Assembly (NCBI GenBank): GCA_020853975.1
Contig: JADYXW010000087.1
Span: forward strand, 1-34,116
DNA length: 34,116 nt
Reading direction: 5' to 3'
From: Phycisphaerales bacterium
Lineage (GTDB): Bacteria > Planctomycetota > Phycisphaerae > Phycisphaerales > UBA1924
The position numbers and the translations under genes were made by a program. The notes under the pieces were generated by a model. That model searched no databases. It had not been told where the DNA came from and worked only from the letters and a program-made list of their open reading frames with translations. Shown one piece after another: positions 26,122-34,116 of this stretch (the stretch's first letter is position 1; each line of letters begins with the position of its first letter).

Positions 26122-27027
26122 ATGCCCGCGACACCCTTGCCGGATCATTCCCAAGTTCTTCGCTCCTCGATCACCCCGGCTACCCCCGCGGGGGAGGCCA
26201 TCCCCGCGCTCCTCAGCAGCGCCGGCGGCCGCCTCCACGGGCTTGCGATGCGCCTCTGCGGCAACACCGCCGACGCCGAGGACATGCTCCAGGATGTCTT
26301 CCTCCAGGCCTTCCGCAAGTGGCACACCTTCCGGGGTGATGCGGACCCCGTCACATGGCTCTACGCCATCGCAGCCCGCTCCTGCAAGGCACGGGCCCGC
26401 CGTCGCCGGGGCACCGATCCGCGCACGCCCGCGCTCTCGCAGCTCATGCCATGGTCTGAATCCACGGTGATGCAGCTCGCGGCGGCCCCCGACGACGCCG
26501 GTGCCAATGCGGCCCGCTCGGAAGCCATCGCCAACGTTCAATCAGAGATCGCGAGACTCCCCGAGCATCTGCGAGTCCCCCTCGTCATGAAGGACGTGCT
26601 CGAACTGAGCGTCGAGGACACCGCCGCCGGCCTCGGCCTCGCCGAGAATACGGTGAAGACGAGACTGCACCGCGCGCGGCTGGCCCTCCGCAAGTCAATG
26701 ACCTCTCAGGCCAAGGGCACGAAAGCTCCCGCGCCTGTCTTCGAGAAGCAGGTGTGCCTTGATCTGCTCAAGGCGAAGTTCAGCGCGATGGACCGGGGGG
26801 GCACCGCCGCCGGCTTCACAGTCCCGCAGGCGGAGATGTGCGCCCGATGCCGCGCCGTGTTCCGCGAGCTTGACCTGGTCCAGGACGCGTGTGCCCACCT
26901 CGGTGGGGGCAAGCTTCCCGCCTCCGTGCGTTCCAGGATCCTCGCGGCAATCCGCGCCCGCGATGAGCACGCCAACCCTCACCGGTCCCGGGGCAGGAGG
27001 CCTGTCGCCGGCCGCGCGGCCCGCTAG
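26122..27027 (+). CDS. ECF-type RNA polymerase sigma factor with C-terminal Cys-containing extension
   Basis: 301 residues, against about 190 for a plain ECF sigma. Region 2 spans about 37-97 (GLAMRLCGNTADAEDMLQDV, FRKWHTFRGDADPVTWLYAI) and region 4 about 140-192 (LPEHLRVPLVMKDVLELSVE, GLAENTVKTRLHRARLAL). The next 100 residues hold Cys212, then MCARC (Cys240, Cys243) and Cys257, resembling the CxxC of zinc-binding anti-sigma domains but with Gln236 where the HxxxCxxC His would be. No separate anti-sigma gene is adjacent, so the tail may regulate the factor in cis; this is inference. It is convergent with an AhpD-like gene. Confidence 0.92.
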   Translation: MPATPLPDHSQVLRSSITPATPAGEAIPALLSSAGGRLHGLAMRLCGNTADAEDMLQDVFLQAFRKWHTFRGDADPVTWLYAIAARSCKARARRRRGTDPRTPALSQLMPWSESTVMQLAAAPDDAGANAARSEAIANVQSEIARLPEHLRVPLVMKDVLELSVEDTAAGLGLAENTVKTRLHRARLALRKSMTSQAKGTKAPAPVFEKQVCLDLLKAKFSAMDRGGTAAGFTVPQAEMCARCRAVFRELDLVQDACAHLGGGKLPASVRSRILAAIRARDEHANPHRSRGRRPVAGRAAR

Positions 27028-27077
27028 GTCTCCACCGCGTCCATGTTCCGCTCATCGCTACGGCTCCGCAGAAACAC

Positions 27078-27452
27078 TCAGTTCTTGCCGGCGGCCTGCT
27101 CGGCGTGCGCCAGCGCCTCGGATACCGCCGCGACATACGTGTACACCGGCCCGCCCCCCATCATCACGGCAACTCCCGCGGCGTCCATCACCTCGCGTGA
27201 CGTCGCCCCCGCCTTCAGGCACTTCTCCACGTGGGCGTAGATGCACGCCTCGCACCGCGATGCCACGCCGATCGCCATGGCAATGAGCTCCTTCTGCTTC
27301 ACCGAGAGCCCGCCCTCGGTGGTCGAGTCCTTCATGAGCCACTGGAAATACGGCCCGAAAGCCTTGGCGATGTCGGAGCCGCCGGGCCGCGCCTTCATCG
27401 CGTTCATTCGATCCGGCCAGGTCCTGTAGAACGATTCCGCCTCGTGATGCAC
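27078..27452 (-). CDS. Carboxymuconolactone decarboxylase/AhpD-like protein
   Basis: 124 residues from a GTG with AGGAGG 6 nt upstream. The all-helical CMD/AhpD fold is indicated by LSVKQKELIAMAIGVASRC and by the redox motif C67-E-A-C70 followed by H74 (EACIYAHVEKCLKAGAT). AhpD-type members reduce partners such as AhpC with this Cys pair; decarboxylase activity is unlikely with a CxxC-H site. It lies 68 bp downstream of the rhodanese gene on the same strand, which suggests a thiol/sulfur-linked operon. Its 3' end faces the sigma factor gene. Confidence 0.92.
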   Translation of the reverse strand: MHHEAESFYRTWPDRMNAMKARPGGSDIAKAFGPYFQWLMKDSTTEGGLSVKQKELIAMAIGVASRCEACIYAHVEKCLKAGATSREVMDAAGVAVMMGGGPVYTYVAAVSEALAHAEQAAGKN

Positions 27453-27520
27453 CGTGAACCTCCTGTGTGAAGCAAACCTCTCGATCAACAACAACCCTGG
27501 CCGAACACGCACGGCGCGCT

Positions 27521-28141
27521 TCAGCCTTCCGCTCGCCCACGCGTTCCGCCACCCCCAACCGGGCACGAGCCCCCCTGGCCCTGCCCCACCCGATTCCAGC
27601 GCATGGCGCCAAGCCAGCCCGCGAGCGCACATGACCCCGTCGCCCCGGCGAGCAACATCCCGCCACCCAGGAGGGCCGGCACCGCACCGAACCACGGATG
27701 CACCAGCCACGCCAGCACGCTGCCGCCCAGCACCCCGGCACCGATCAGCAGTTGCACCTGTCGCATCACGCTCACCGCGGGTGCCCTCGCGGAGCCCACC
27801 ACCGGCAGTGCGTCTCGCTTCCACGCCTCGATGCCGCCCGCCATGGACACCACCGTCACGCCGCGCTCGGTCAGCCTCAGCGCCAGGCGGCACGCGTCCG
27901 CCGACCGCTTTCCACCCTTGCAGTGCAGCGCCAGCTTCTGCCCCGGCGCCAGCCAGTCGCACGCGATATCGGGGTCGAACCTTGAGAGCGGGAGCAGCCT
28001 GGCGCCCCCGATCCGCTCTCTCTCGTGCTCATCCGGTTCTCGAACATCCACGAGCACAGCCTCGCCCCGCTCGACCCAGTTCCGCACCTCGCGTGGGGAG
28101 GCACACGAAGGCGAGGCCCCCTCGAGCCGCTCAACCTTCAC
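27521..28141 (-). CDS. Rhodanese-like sulfurtransferase with C-terminal membrane domain (YgaP-like)
   Basis: 206 residues from a GTG at 28141 with AGGAG 5 nt upstream; a GTG at 28162 is in frame but has a weaker site. The rhodanese domain spans about 12-115 (AVLVDVREPDEHERERIGGA) with the active-site loop HCKGGKRSADA, Cys74 being the persulfide carrier. Two helices follow (about 129-148 and 153-178), ending ATGSCALAGWLGAMRWNR, the DUF2892-type membrane module found in YgaP. A Gly-rich tail ends the chain. The protein should move sulfane sulfur at the inner membrane. It is co-directional with the AhpD-like gene. Confidence 0.92.
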   Translation of the reverse strand: MKVERLEGASPSCASPREVRNWVERGEAVLVDVREPDEHERERIGGARLLPLSRFDPDIACDWLAPGQKLALHCKGGKRSADACRLALRLTERGVTVVSMAGGIEAWKRDALPVVGSARAPAVSVMRQVQLLIGAGVLGGSVLAWLVHPWFGAVPALLGGGMLLAGATGSCALAGWLGAMRWNRVGQGQGGSCPVGGGGTRGRAEG

Positions 28142-28233
28142 AAGTTCTCCTGTCGTCGTCACGGCCTGTCCCTTCTGCCCCGGCGTGTCCGGGACTCAAC
28201 GTGTTTGAGGCTGTCAACACGCCGCGGGTTTCA

Positions 28234-28248
28234 AATCATGCCATGATT
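28234..28248. promoter_or_regulatory. Perfect palindrome, candidate operator
   Basis: AATCATG and CATGATT form a perfect 7-bp inverted repeat around one base, in the 144-bp divergent gap between the rhodanese and antiporter genes. A second, imperfect one (GTGTT...AACAC, 28201-28220) lies nearby. Being AT-rich in a GC-rich background, it stands out. The regulator is unknown. Confidence 0.35.
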
Positions 28249-28274
28249 CCCTCGCCCCGCGCCGCCCGGCCCAA

Positions 28275-28280
28275 TACCCT
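28275..28280 (+). promoter_or_regulatory. Candidate -10 hexamer of the antiporter gene
   Basis: TACCCT ends 6 nt before the ATG at 28286; no ribosome site lies between, consistent with a leaderless start. Confidence 0.3.
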
Positions 28281-28285
28281 GCCGG

Positions 28286-30068
28286 ATGCACGATCACGCC
28301 CTGCTTCTTGCCGCCGCAGGCCAGTTCCCGCTGCTGACCACCATCGCCGCCGCATTCGCCGCCGCGTGGGTGCTCGGGCTCATTACGCAGAGGCTCGGCC
28401 TCTCTCCGATCGTGGGCTACCTGCTCGCGGGCGTGCTCATAGGCCCGCACACCCCCCGGCTTTGTCGGCGATGTCCATCTCGCGCAGCAACTTGCCGAGG
28501 TCGGAGTCATCCTGCTCATGTTCGGCGTCGGGCTGCACTTCCACCTCGATGACCTGCTAGCGGTGCGGCGCGTCGCCATTCCTGGGGCCGTTGGCCAGAG
28601 CCTGCTCGCAACGCTCGCCACGTTCGCGATTTTCCACTTCCTGGACTGGCCCCTGAAGTCCACGCTCGTACTCGGCGCCGCGATGGCGGTCGCGAGCACC
28701 GTCGTCCTGCTCCGCGTGCTCATGGATCGGGGCATGCTCGGCACCAGCCACGGGCACGTGGCTGTGGGCTGGCTCATCGTCGAAGACCTCTTCACTGTGA
28801 TGGCATTGGTCATCGTTCCGCTGCTGGCGCCCGTCTCCCAGGCCGCCGGCGCCCCCGCCCCAACCGCGCCCCTTCTCTCCATCGGCCTGGCGCTGCTCAA
28901 GCTCGCCGCGTTCGTTGCGATCGTGCTGATTGTGGGTTCGCGTGTCGTCCCTTGGGTCATGAACGCGGTCGCCCGCCTTCGCTCGCGCGAGCTGTTCACC
29001 CTGACCGTCCTGGTGCTGTCTGTCACCATCGCGGTGGGCGCGTACACGTTCTTCGGCGCGTCCCTTGCCCTCGGCGCATTCCTCGCCGGCATGGTGGTCG
29101 CACAGAGCGCCGTCAGCCACCAGGCCGCCGCCGACGCGCTGCCGATGCGCGACGCCTTCGCCGTGCTGTTCTTCGTCTCCGTCGGAATGCTCTTCGACCC
29201 CGCGTTCATTGTTTCCCAGCCTCTGCTCGTGGCGGCGGGGCTCGCGGTCGTCCTGCTAGTCAAGCCGGTGGTCGCGATCGTCATCGTGGCGGCGCTCGGA
29301 TATCCGGCTCGCACCGCGCTCACCGTCGCGATCGGCCTGGCGCAGATCGGTGAGTTCTCTTTCATCCTCGCTCAGGTTGCCCGGGACCATGCGCTCATGC
29401 CCGACGACGGCATGAATGTCGTCGTGGCGACCGCGATGATCTCGATCACCATCAACCCGCTGCTCTTCGGCTCGCTGGATCGCATCGAGACCATGGCCCA
29501 GCGCGTGCCCTGGCTCTGGAGGCTGCTGAACGCCCGCGCGGACCGCCGAGCCGCCGACATCAACGCCCTGGCCCGCCCCGCCGGCGGCGACGACCCCCGC
29601 GCCACCATCATCGTCGGCTACGGCCCCGCGGGCAGACTCGTTGACGCGCTCGTTCGCGACGCCGGGCTGCCCACCCTCATCGTCGACATGAACATCGACA
29701 CGGTGCGCTCGCTCGCAAAGGCTGGACGCGCCGCGGTCTATGGCGACGCGGCCCGCCGCGAAGTCCTCGAGCAAGCCGGAGTCCGGAGCGCCGCGCACCT
29801 GCTCGTGACTCTTCCGGAGACCGCTGGCCGCAACGCCCTCGTCTCCGCCGCCCGTGAGCTCAACCCCAACGTTGAGGTCACTGTGAGGGCCCGCTACCTC
29901 GCGGAAAGGGACTCGCTCCGCGCCGCGGGCGCCAGCCGCATCGTGTACGAGGAGGGTGAAACCGGCATCGCGCTGGCCAGGCACGTCATGGAGCGCCGGG
30001 GCGTTGACCCATCCACCGTCGAGAAGCTGCTGTCCGCGGTCCGTCGCGTGTGGCGCATGGAGCCCTAG
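28286..30068 (+). CDS. CPA2 family cation:proton antiporter (YbaL/KefB-like) with TrkA-N domain, frameshifted
   Basis: The first 57 codons (AAAWVLGLITQRLGLSPIVG, YLLAGVLIGPHTP) and the rest (from GFVGDVHLAQQLAEVGVILL) are in different frames. They join perfectly if one C is removed from the C6 run at 28452-28457, giving about 593 residues. Residues ~8-410 are the multi-helix Na+/H+ exchanger domain (LMFGVGLHFHLDDL, FLAGMVVAQSAVSHQ); a Rossmann TrkA-N domain follows from about 435 (IIVGYGPAGRLVDAL). The family exchanges K+ or Na+ for H+ at the inner membrane, gated by nucleotide. As given, the intact frame runs 28518-30068. The shift is either a sequencing error or real inactivation. Confidence 0.88.
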
Positions 30069-30095
30069 AGCGGCGGCACCGCTCACCCGGAGAGT

Positions 30096-30425
30096 TCATG
30101 CACACCTCCGATTCGCCCGCGCGGGTGTTTCACGGCCCACGCCGGCACTGCCCGCACTGCCACCCGCAATCCCCGCCATGATGCCACGCTCCTTCGGGCC
30201 CGATGATGCCGTGAAGACCCCGAGCATGTGCATGAACGTGAGGACTTCCCACAGCGCAAGCGACCTCCACGCCGCCCAGGCCGGGAGAATCGCCCCGAGG
30301 GTCTCGCTCACCGGAACCAGCGCCCGGCGGAGCGCGGTGGCCCCCAGCGCCCCCAGGACAGTGGCCCCCGTGTCCGCAGATGCCACACAAAGCGTCCCAA
30401 GGGTCCCCGCGACCAGTCGATTCAC
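30096..30425 (-). CDS. Possible small hydrophobic protein
   Basis: A 109-residue frame from a GTG overlapping the stop of the upstream transposase-like frame in a GTGA quartet. It has alternating hydrophobic stretches (GTLGTLCVASADTGATVLG, LALWEVLTFMHMLGVF) and a Gly/Ala-rich tail. No family is recognised. The overlap and hydrophobic pattern are the only support, and a chance frame in GC-rich DNA is quite possible. The rest of 30069-30421 holds nothing else recognisable. Confidence 0.22.
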   Translation of the reverse strand: MNRLVAGTLGTLCVASADTGATVLGALGATALRRALVPVSETLGAILPAWAAWRSLALWEVLTFMHMLGVFTASSGPKERGIMAGIAGGSAGSAGVGRETPARANRRCA

Positions 30426-30841
30426 CTTTTCATCGCCGATACGTCCAGACTCGTGATGTACTCGCTTGGCTTCGCACCGAAGGGAACTCGCTCCACGATC
30501 CGCCGATAGAGCGGGTCTTCCCAGTTCGTCATGACGTCCATGCACTGCGGCTTTGAAGTCAGCGTGACTTCGGTCCACCCCGCGGCCACGGCGCCCTTCT
30601 TGAGCAGCGCCTCCAGTCGCCGCTTCTGCACTCCGTTGAGCCGCGGCTTGCGTCCAGGGTGGGGTCTGGCCCTGAGCCCCTTCGACCACCGCCTCAGCAG
30701 GGCCTTTTTCCACTCGCTGACGCACGACGACGTGACGCCCACCAGCCGCGCCACCTCGCTCGTGCCCCTGCCCTGGCCAAGCAACTCCGCCGCCCCAAGT
30801 CGCCGGGCCTCCAGCTCCGCCGGAACGCCTTTCGTTCGCAC
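30422..30841 (-). pseudogene. IS630-like transposase N-terminal fragment
   Basis: The reading is best from a GTG at 30841 (MRTKGVPAELEARRL); a longer TTG-started frame begins at 30892. Residues 1-90 match the N-terminal helix-turn-helix module of IS630-type or winged-helix transposases: RTKGVPAELEARRL, EVARLVGVTSSCVSEWKKAL, then ARPHPGRKPRLNGVQKRRLE and LLKKGAVAAGW. In intact members about 250 further residues with a DDE domain follow GW; here the chain becomes unrelated and stops after about 45 residues. No terminal inverted repeats or target duplication are found. It is most likely an old truncated element; a domesticated DNA-binding protein is possible. Confidence 0.5.
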
Positions 30842-30985
30842 GCCACAATATCGGCACTGTCGGGCAAAAGTCTTCCACTGCGCAGAGGTCAATAAGTCCG
30901 GGGCCCATCTACCCGTCAGGCGAAGGTGGGGCTTACACTGTCGCTAACGGTGATGTCGGCCCGGGTCCGGAGGCACAAGGTGACG

Positions 30986-32104
30986 ATGTATTCGCCGAGT
31001 CGAGAAACGATCCGAGCGGGTGGGGCTGGGGCGGTGGCCACCCTCGCGGCGGCCGGAATGATCGCGATCGGCTCGCGGAACCTGGCCCACTTCGACGCGG
31101 CGCTGGTCGGGTACACCTTCGCCACGCTCTTCGCCGTCTTCGGGATCACGTACCGCTACTCGATGTGGCTCCAGCGCCCGCCCACGGCGCTCTATTGGCG
31201 GCGGGGGTGGCAGGTGTTCTTCTCCCGGGGGCGGCTGGTCGCCAACCTCGCCGAGTGGCCCAAGCGCATCGTGGGTGTGTTCGCGCTCAACAACTTCATC
31301 TTCCGCCGGGGCCGAACGCGCTGGGCGGCGCACTGGCTCATCATGTGGGGCTGCCTGATGGCGGCGGCGATCACGTTCCCGCTGGTCTTCGGCTGGATCC
31401 ACTTTCAAACCCCGGCCGATGACTTCGAGCGGTACCGGGTCCACGTCTTTGGGTTCCCCACGTTCAGCTTCAAGATCGGCAGCCTCCTGGGCGGGATGAT
31501 CTTCCACGGCCTGGTGTGGGCCTCGTTCCTGGTGATCGCGGGCGTGATGATCGCCATGCGCCGGCGCATGCGAGACCACGGCGCCGAGGCCGTGCAGCAG
31601 TTCGGCGAGGACATTCTGCCGCTCATCCTGCTCTTTGCCGTGAGCATCACCGGGCTCATGCTCACCGCGAGCTACACATGGATGCGTGGCTACGCCTACG
31701 ACTTCCTGGCCATCGTCCACGCGGCGTGCGTCATCTTCACGCTCCTGTGGCTCCCGTTCGGCAAGTTCTTCCACATCTTCCAGCGCCCGGCGCAGTTGGG
31801 CGTGGCGTTCTATAAGGATGCCGGGCGGGCGGGGGAGCAAGCAGCGTGCCGGAACTGCGGCGAGCCGTACGCCTCGAAGATGCACATCGAGGACCTCATC
31901 CGGGTTGAGCGCGAGCTCGGCTATTCATACGAGATCCCCGGCACCGACTCCCATTACCAGCACACCTGCCCGCGGTGCCGACGGATCGGCATGGCCCTGG
32001 CGCAGGGCCGCCTGTGGCAGGCCGGACGCGGGCGGGAAGTGACCGACCGACCCGGGCTGGTGGATGTCGCGGCGATGCTCGACACGCCGAGCTCGCAGGG
32101 CTGA
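30986..32104 (+). CDS. Six-helix His-rich membrane protein with rubredoxin-like tail, oxidoreductase partner
   Basis: 372 residues from the ATG at 30986 (AAGG 5 nt upstream; ATG 30953 is an alternative). Six membrane helices are predicted: about 12-30, 41-60, 114-139, 166-190, 209-231 and 238-262. Helix-located histidines (His116, His174, His245, His263) could ligate two b haems, as in NarI/HdrE-type quinol-oxidising subunits. After helix 6 come CRNC (288-291) and CPRC (328-331), a CxxC...CxxC pair able to bind iron or zinc as in rubredoxin. The gene ends 18 bp before a molybdopterin oxidoreductase. Together they suggest quinol electrons passing through haem and tail metal to the Mo enzyme. 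A TACACT at 30934-30939 may be the -10. The function is inferred from context and topology. Confidence 0.85.
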   Translation: MYSPSRETIRAGGAGAVATLAAAGMIAIGSRNLAHFDAALVGYTFATLFAVFGITYRYSMWLQRPPTALYWRRGWQVFFSRGRLVANLAEWPKRIVGVFALNNFIFRRGRTRWAAHWLIMWGCLMAAAITFPLVFGWIHFQTPADDFERYRVHVFGFPTFSFKIGSLLGGMIFHGLVWASFLVIAGVMIAMRRRMRDHGAEAVQQFGEDILPLILLFAVSITGLMLTASYTWMRGYAYDFLAIVHAACVIFTLLWLPFGKFFHIFQRPAQLGVAFYKDAGRAGEQAACRNCGEPYASKMHIEDLIRVERELGYSYEIPGTDSHYQHTCPRCRRIGMALAQGRLWQAGRGREVTDRPGLVDVAAMLDTPSSQG

Positions 32105-32122
32105 CCGAAGACAAGGACCCGC

Positions 32123-34116
32123 ATGAGCACTCCCCCGACCAACCTGCTGCCCGTGCTCGAACGATTCGGGCCGCACGTCAACCGCTCGAGCCCCGCGCGC
32201 CTCGCCACGGACGCCCAGCTCGATCGGCTCGTGAAGACGCACTGCTGCTTCTGCGGCCAGCAGTGCGGCATCCAGCTCAAAGTCCGCGACAACACCGTCG
32301 TCGGCTTCGAGCCGTGGTACGACTTCCCGTTCAACCGCGGCATGCTGTGCCCCAAGGGCGTGAAGCGGTATCTCCAGGGAGCGCACCCCGACCGGCTGCT
32401 CACGGCTTTCAAGCGCGACGCCGCCACACCCGAGGGCTTCAGCCCGATGGGCTATCAGGAGGCGATCTCGCGCGTCGCCTCCGAGATCGCGCGCATCCAG
32501 AAGACCCACGGGAACGCTGCCGTGGGCGTCCTCAGCGGGGCGAGTCTGACCGTCGAGAAGGCCTACCTCATGGGCAAGTTCGCCCGCGTCTGCCTCAAGA
32601 CGCCCTACATCGACTACAACGGGCGGCTGTGCATGGTGAGCGCGGGCGCAGGGAACAAGAAGGCCTTCGGCATCGACCGCGCCGCGAACCCGTGGAGCGA
32701 CATCCCCAAGGCCGAGGTCGTGTGGATCAGCGGCGCCAACGTCGCCGAATGCGCGCCCATCACCACCGAGTACGTCTGGCAGGCCCGCGACAACGGCGCG
32801 AAGATCATCGTGGTCGATCCGCGCATCACGCCGCTGGCCCGCACATGCGACCTCTTCCTGCCCGTCAAGCCCGGGCGCGACATCGCGCTCTTCAACGGCG
32901 TGCTGCACCTGATGATCGCGAAGGGGTGGATCGACCGGCCCTTCATCGAGTCCTTCACCGTGGGTTTCGACAAGCTCGCCGAGCACGTCCACGACTGGAC
33001 CCCCGCCAAGACCGCCGACGTTACCGGCATCCCCGAGCGGCTGATCCGCCAGGCGGCGGAATGGTGGGGCACGGCCAAGACCAGCTTCCTTATGCACGCC
33101 CGCGGCATCGAGCACCACTCCCACGGCGTGCAGAACGTGCTGGGCGCGATCAACATCGTGCTCGCCTCCGGCCGCATCGGGCGCGAAGGGTGCGGCTACG
33201 GCACCATCACCGGCCAGGCCAACGGCCAGGGCGGGCGCGAGCACGGGCAGAAGTGCGACCAGCTCCCCGGCTGGCGCGACATCACCAACCCCGAGCACCG
33301 CGCCCACATCGCCGGGCTCTGGGGCATCGCCGAGCCCGACATGCCGGGCCCGGGCGTCGATTGCTACGAGATGTTCCGCAAGATCGACAAGGGCGAGATC
33401 AAGGGGCTGATCTCGCTCTGCTTCAACCCCGTCGTCTCGCTCCCGGACAACAACTTCATCGCCCGCGCGCTGGGCAAGCTCGAGTTCTACGTCGCCATCG
33501 ACTTCTTCATGAACGAGACCGCGCGGCACGCCGACATCGTCCTCCCCGGCTCGCTCCAGGAAGAGGATGAGGGCGTGGTCACGCAGATCGAGGGGAAGGT
33601 CATCAAGATCAACAAGGCCGTGGAGTGCCCGGGCGACGCGAGGCAGGACTGGAAGATCGTGCAGGACATCGCCGCCGCGCTGGAGCGCCCCGCCGGCTTC
33701 ACGTTCGACTCCCCCCGCGCGATCTTCGAGGAACTCCGCCTGACCAGCAAGGGCGGCGTCGCCGACTACTCGGGCATCACCTACGAGAAGATCGAGAAGC
33801 AGTACGGCGTCTGCTGGCCGTGCTACAGCGAGTCCCCCGACGGCAAGCCCATCGACCACCCCGGCACGCCGCGCCTGTTCGAGCCCGGCTCGTGGAACCC
33901 GGTCGCCAAGGGTTCGGGGCCGTACTTCTTCCCCGACGGCAAGGCCCGCTTCAACGTCGCCCCGTACACGCCCCCCGCCGAGGACACGGATGCGGACTAT
34001 CCGCTCATGTTGACCACTGGGCGTGTCGTCAGCCAGTTCCTCTCGGGCACGCAGACGCGGCGCATCGGCCCGCTGGTGGACCAGTACCCCGAGCCGCGGA
34101 TCGAGATGCACCCGCG
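32123..34116 (+). CDS. Molybdopterin oxidoreductase, nitrate reductase NapA/NasA type, partial
   Basis: 664 codons are visible and the gene runs off the window. The ATG has AAGGA 5 nt upstream. The N-terminal 4Fe-4S motif is C41-x2-C44-x3-C48 ... C76 ([18 protein letters not shown]). The Mo-ligand segment [19 protein letters not shown] has Cys170, the ligand of NapA/NasA nitrate reductases (the Ser/Asp/SeCys types differ). Molybdopterin-guanine-dinucleotide motifs follow ([52 protein letters not shown]). No Tat signal is seen (it starts [10 protein letters not shown]), so the enzyme is probably cytoplasmic. The C-terminal pterin domain starts near 34010 ([12 protein letters not shown]). Substrate nitrate is likely but not proven; formate dehydrogenase-like or other relatives are possible. 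Confidence 0.92.
   Translation, partial: MSTPPTNLLPVLERFGPHVNRSSPARLATDAQLDRLVKTHCCFCGQQCGIQLKVRDNTVVGFEPWYDFPFNRGMLCPKGVKRYLQGAHPDRLLTAFKRDAATPEGFSPMGYQEAISRVASEIARIQKTHGNAAVGVLSGASLTVEKAYLMGKFARVCLKTPYIDYNGRLCMVSAGAGNKKAFGIDRAANPWSDIPKAEVVWISGANVAECAPITTEYVWQARDNGAKIIVVDPRITPLARTCDLFLPVKPGRDIALFNGVLHLMIAKGWIDRPFIESFTVGFDKLAEHVHDWTPAKTADVTGIPERLIRQAAEWWGTAKTSFLMHARGIEHHSHGVQNVLGAINIVLASGRIGREGCGYGTITGQANGQGGREHGQKCDQLPGWRDITNPEHRAHIAGLWGIAEPDMPGPGVDCYEMFRKIDKGEIKGLISLCFNPVVSLPDNNFIARALGKLEFYVAIDFFMNETARHADIVLPGSLQEEDEGVVTQIEGKVIKINKAVECPGDARQDWKIVQDIAAALERPAGFTFDSPRAIFEELRLTSKGGVADYSGITYEKIEKQYGVCWPCYSESPDGKPIDHPGTPRLFEPGSWNPVAKGSGPYFFPDGKARFNVAPYTPPAEDTDADYPLMLTTGRVVSQFLSGTQTRRIGPLVDQYPEPRIEMHP

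Noticed and set aside
28452..28457. Programmed ribosomal frameshift in the antiporter gene
   Set aside because: There is no slippery heptamer plus downstream structure that stands out, and antiporters of this family are not known to use one; a homopolymer length error or mutation explains it more simply.
31925..34111. A 728-residue open frame on the minus strand opposite the molybdopterin oxidoreductase
   Set aside because: Its composition (Asp/Gly/Val/Arg-rich, no motifs) is typical of an antisense shadow of GC-rich coding DNA, and the plus strand has clear Fe-S, Mo and pterin motifs.

Overview
The window is high-GC bacterial chromosome, most likely from a planctomycete of the Phycisphaerae type. 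Three things point there: a 23S rRNA gene with no 16S gene in front of it (unlinked rRNA genes are well known in Planctomycetes), a PilM-type pilus platform built from unusually large proteins, and a large secreted protein with a YQG-type N-terminal domain and repeats. No marker protein could be aligned, so class-level placement is an inference. A PagL-like outer-membrane barrel and several lipoproteins indicate a two-membrane (Gram-negative) envelope.

Layout. 1-2413 (minus) is the 5' ~85% of 23S rRNA; its 3' end lies outside the window. 2414-2844 is its leader, with a -35/-10 pair, a boxA-like antitermination element and hairpins. 2845-8716 (minus) is a three-gene inner-membrane pilus/secretion platform: an apparent PilM-PilN fusion, a PilO-position protein and a long coiled-coil protein. 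8895-11322 (minus) holds purM and a saccharopine-dehydrogenase-like gene, divergent from metK. 12801-16151 holds a YggS-type PLP protein, a peroxiredoxin, a tiny lipoprotein and gpmI. 16159-19716 holds a SlyX-like coiled coil, the PagL-like barrel, a degenerate FmdB-like protein and a lipoprotein prolyl oligopeptidase.

19891-21986 (plus) runs from a 32-residue membrane peptide through a frameshifted membrane-anchored protein to rnpA, yidD and a TetR regulator. Then come a TIM-barrel isomerase (minus), a small lipoprotein, tryptophan 2,3-dioxygenase, and a 582-residue secreted protein with 14 consecutive decapeptide repeats. 26122-28141 holds an ECF-type sigma factor with a Cys-containing C-terminal extension, convergent with a rhodanese/AhpD-like pair. 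A CPA2 cation:proton antiporter follows with one frameshift in a C6 run. After a short region with an IS630-like transposase remnant, the window ends in a six-helix, His-rich membrane protein with a rubredoxin-like tail, coupled to a NapA/NasA-type molybdopterin oxidoreductase that runs off the edge.

Themes worth attention: the stand-alone 23S unit with its own promoter and boxA; the PilM-PilN fusion; several genes with a TANNNT hexamer 6-10 nt before the start codon and no Shine-Dalgarno (likely leaderless); two frameshifts at C6 runs; and the possible quinol-linked nitrate reductase at the right edge.
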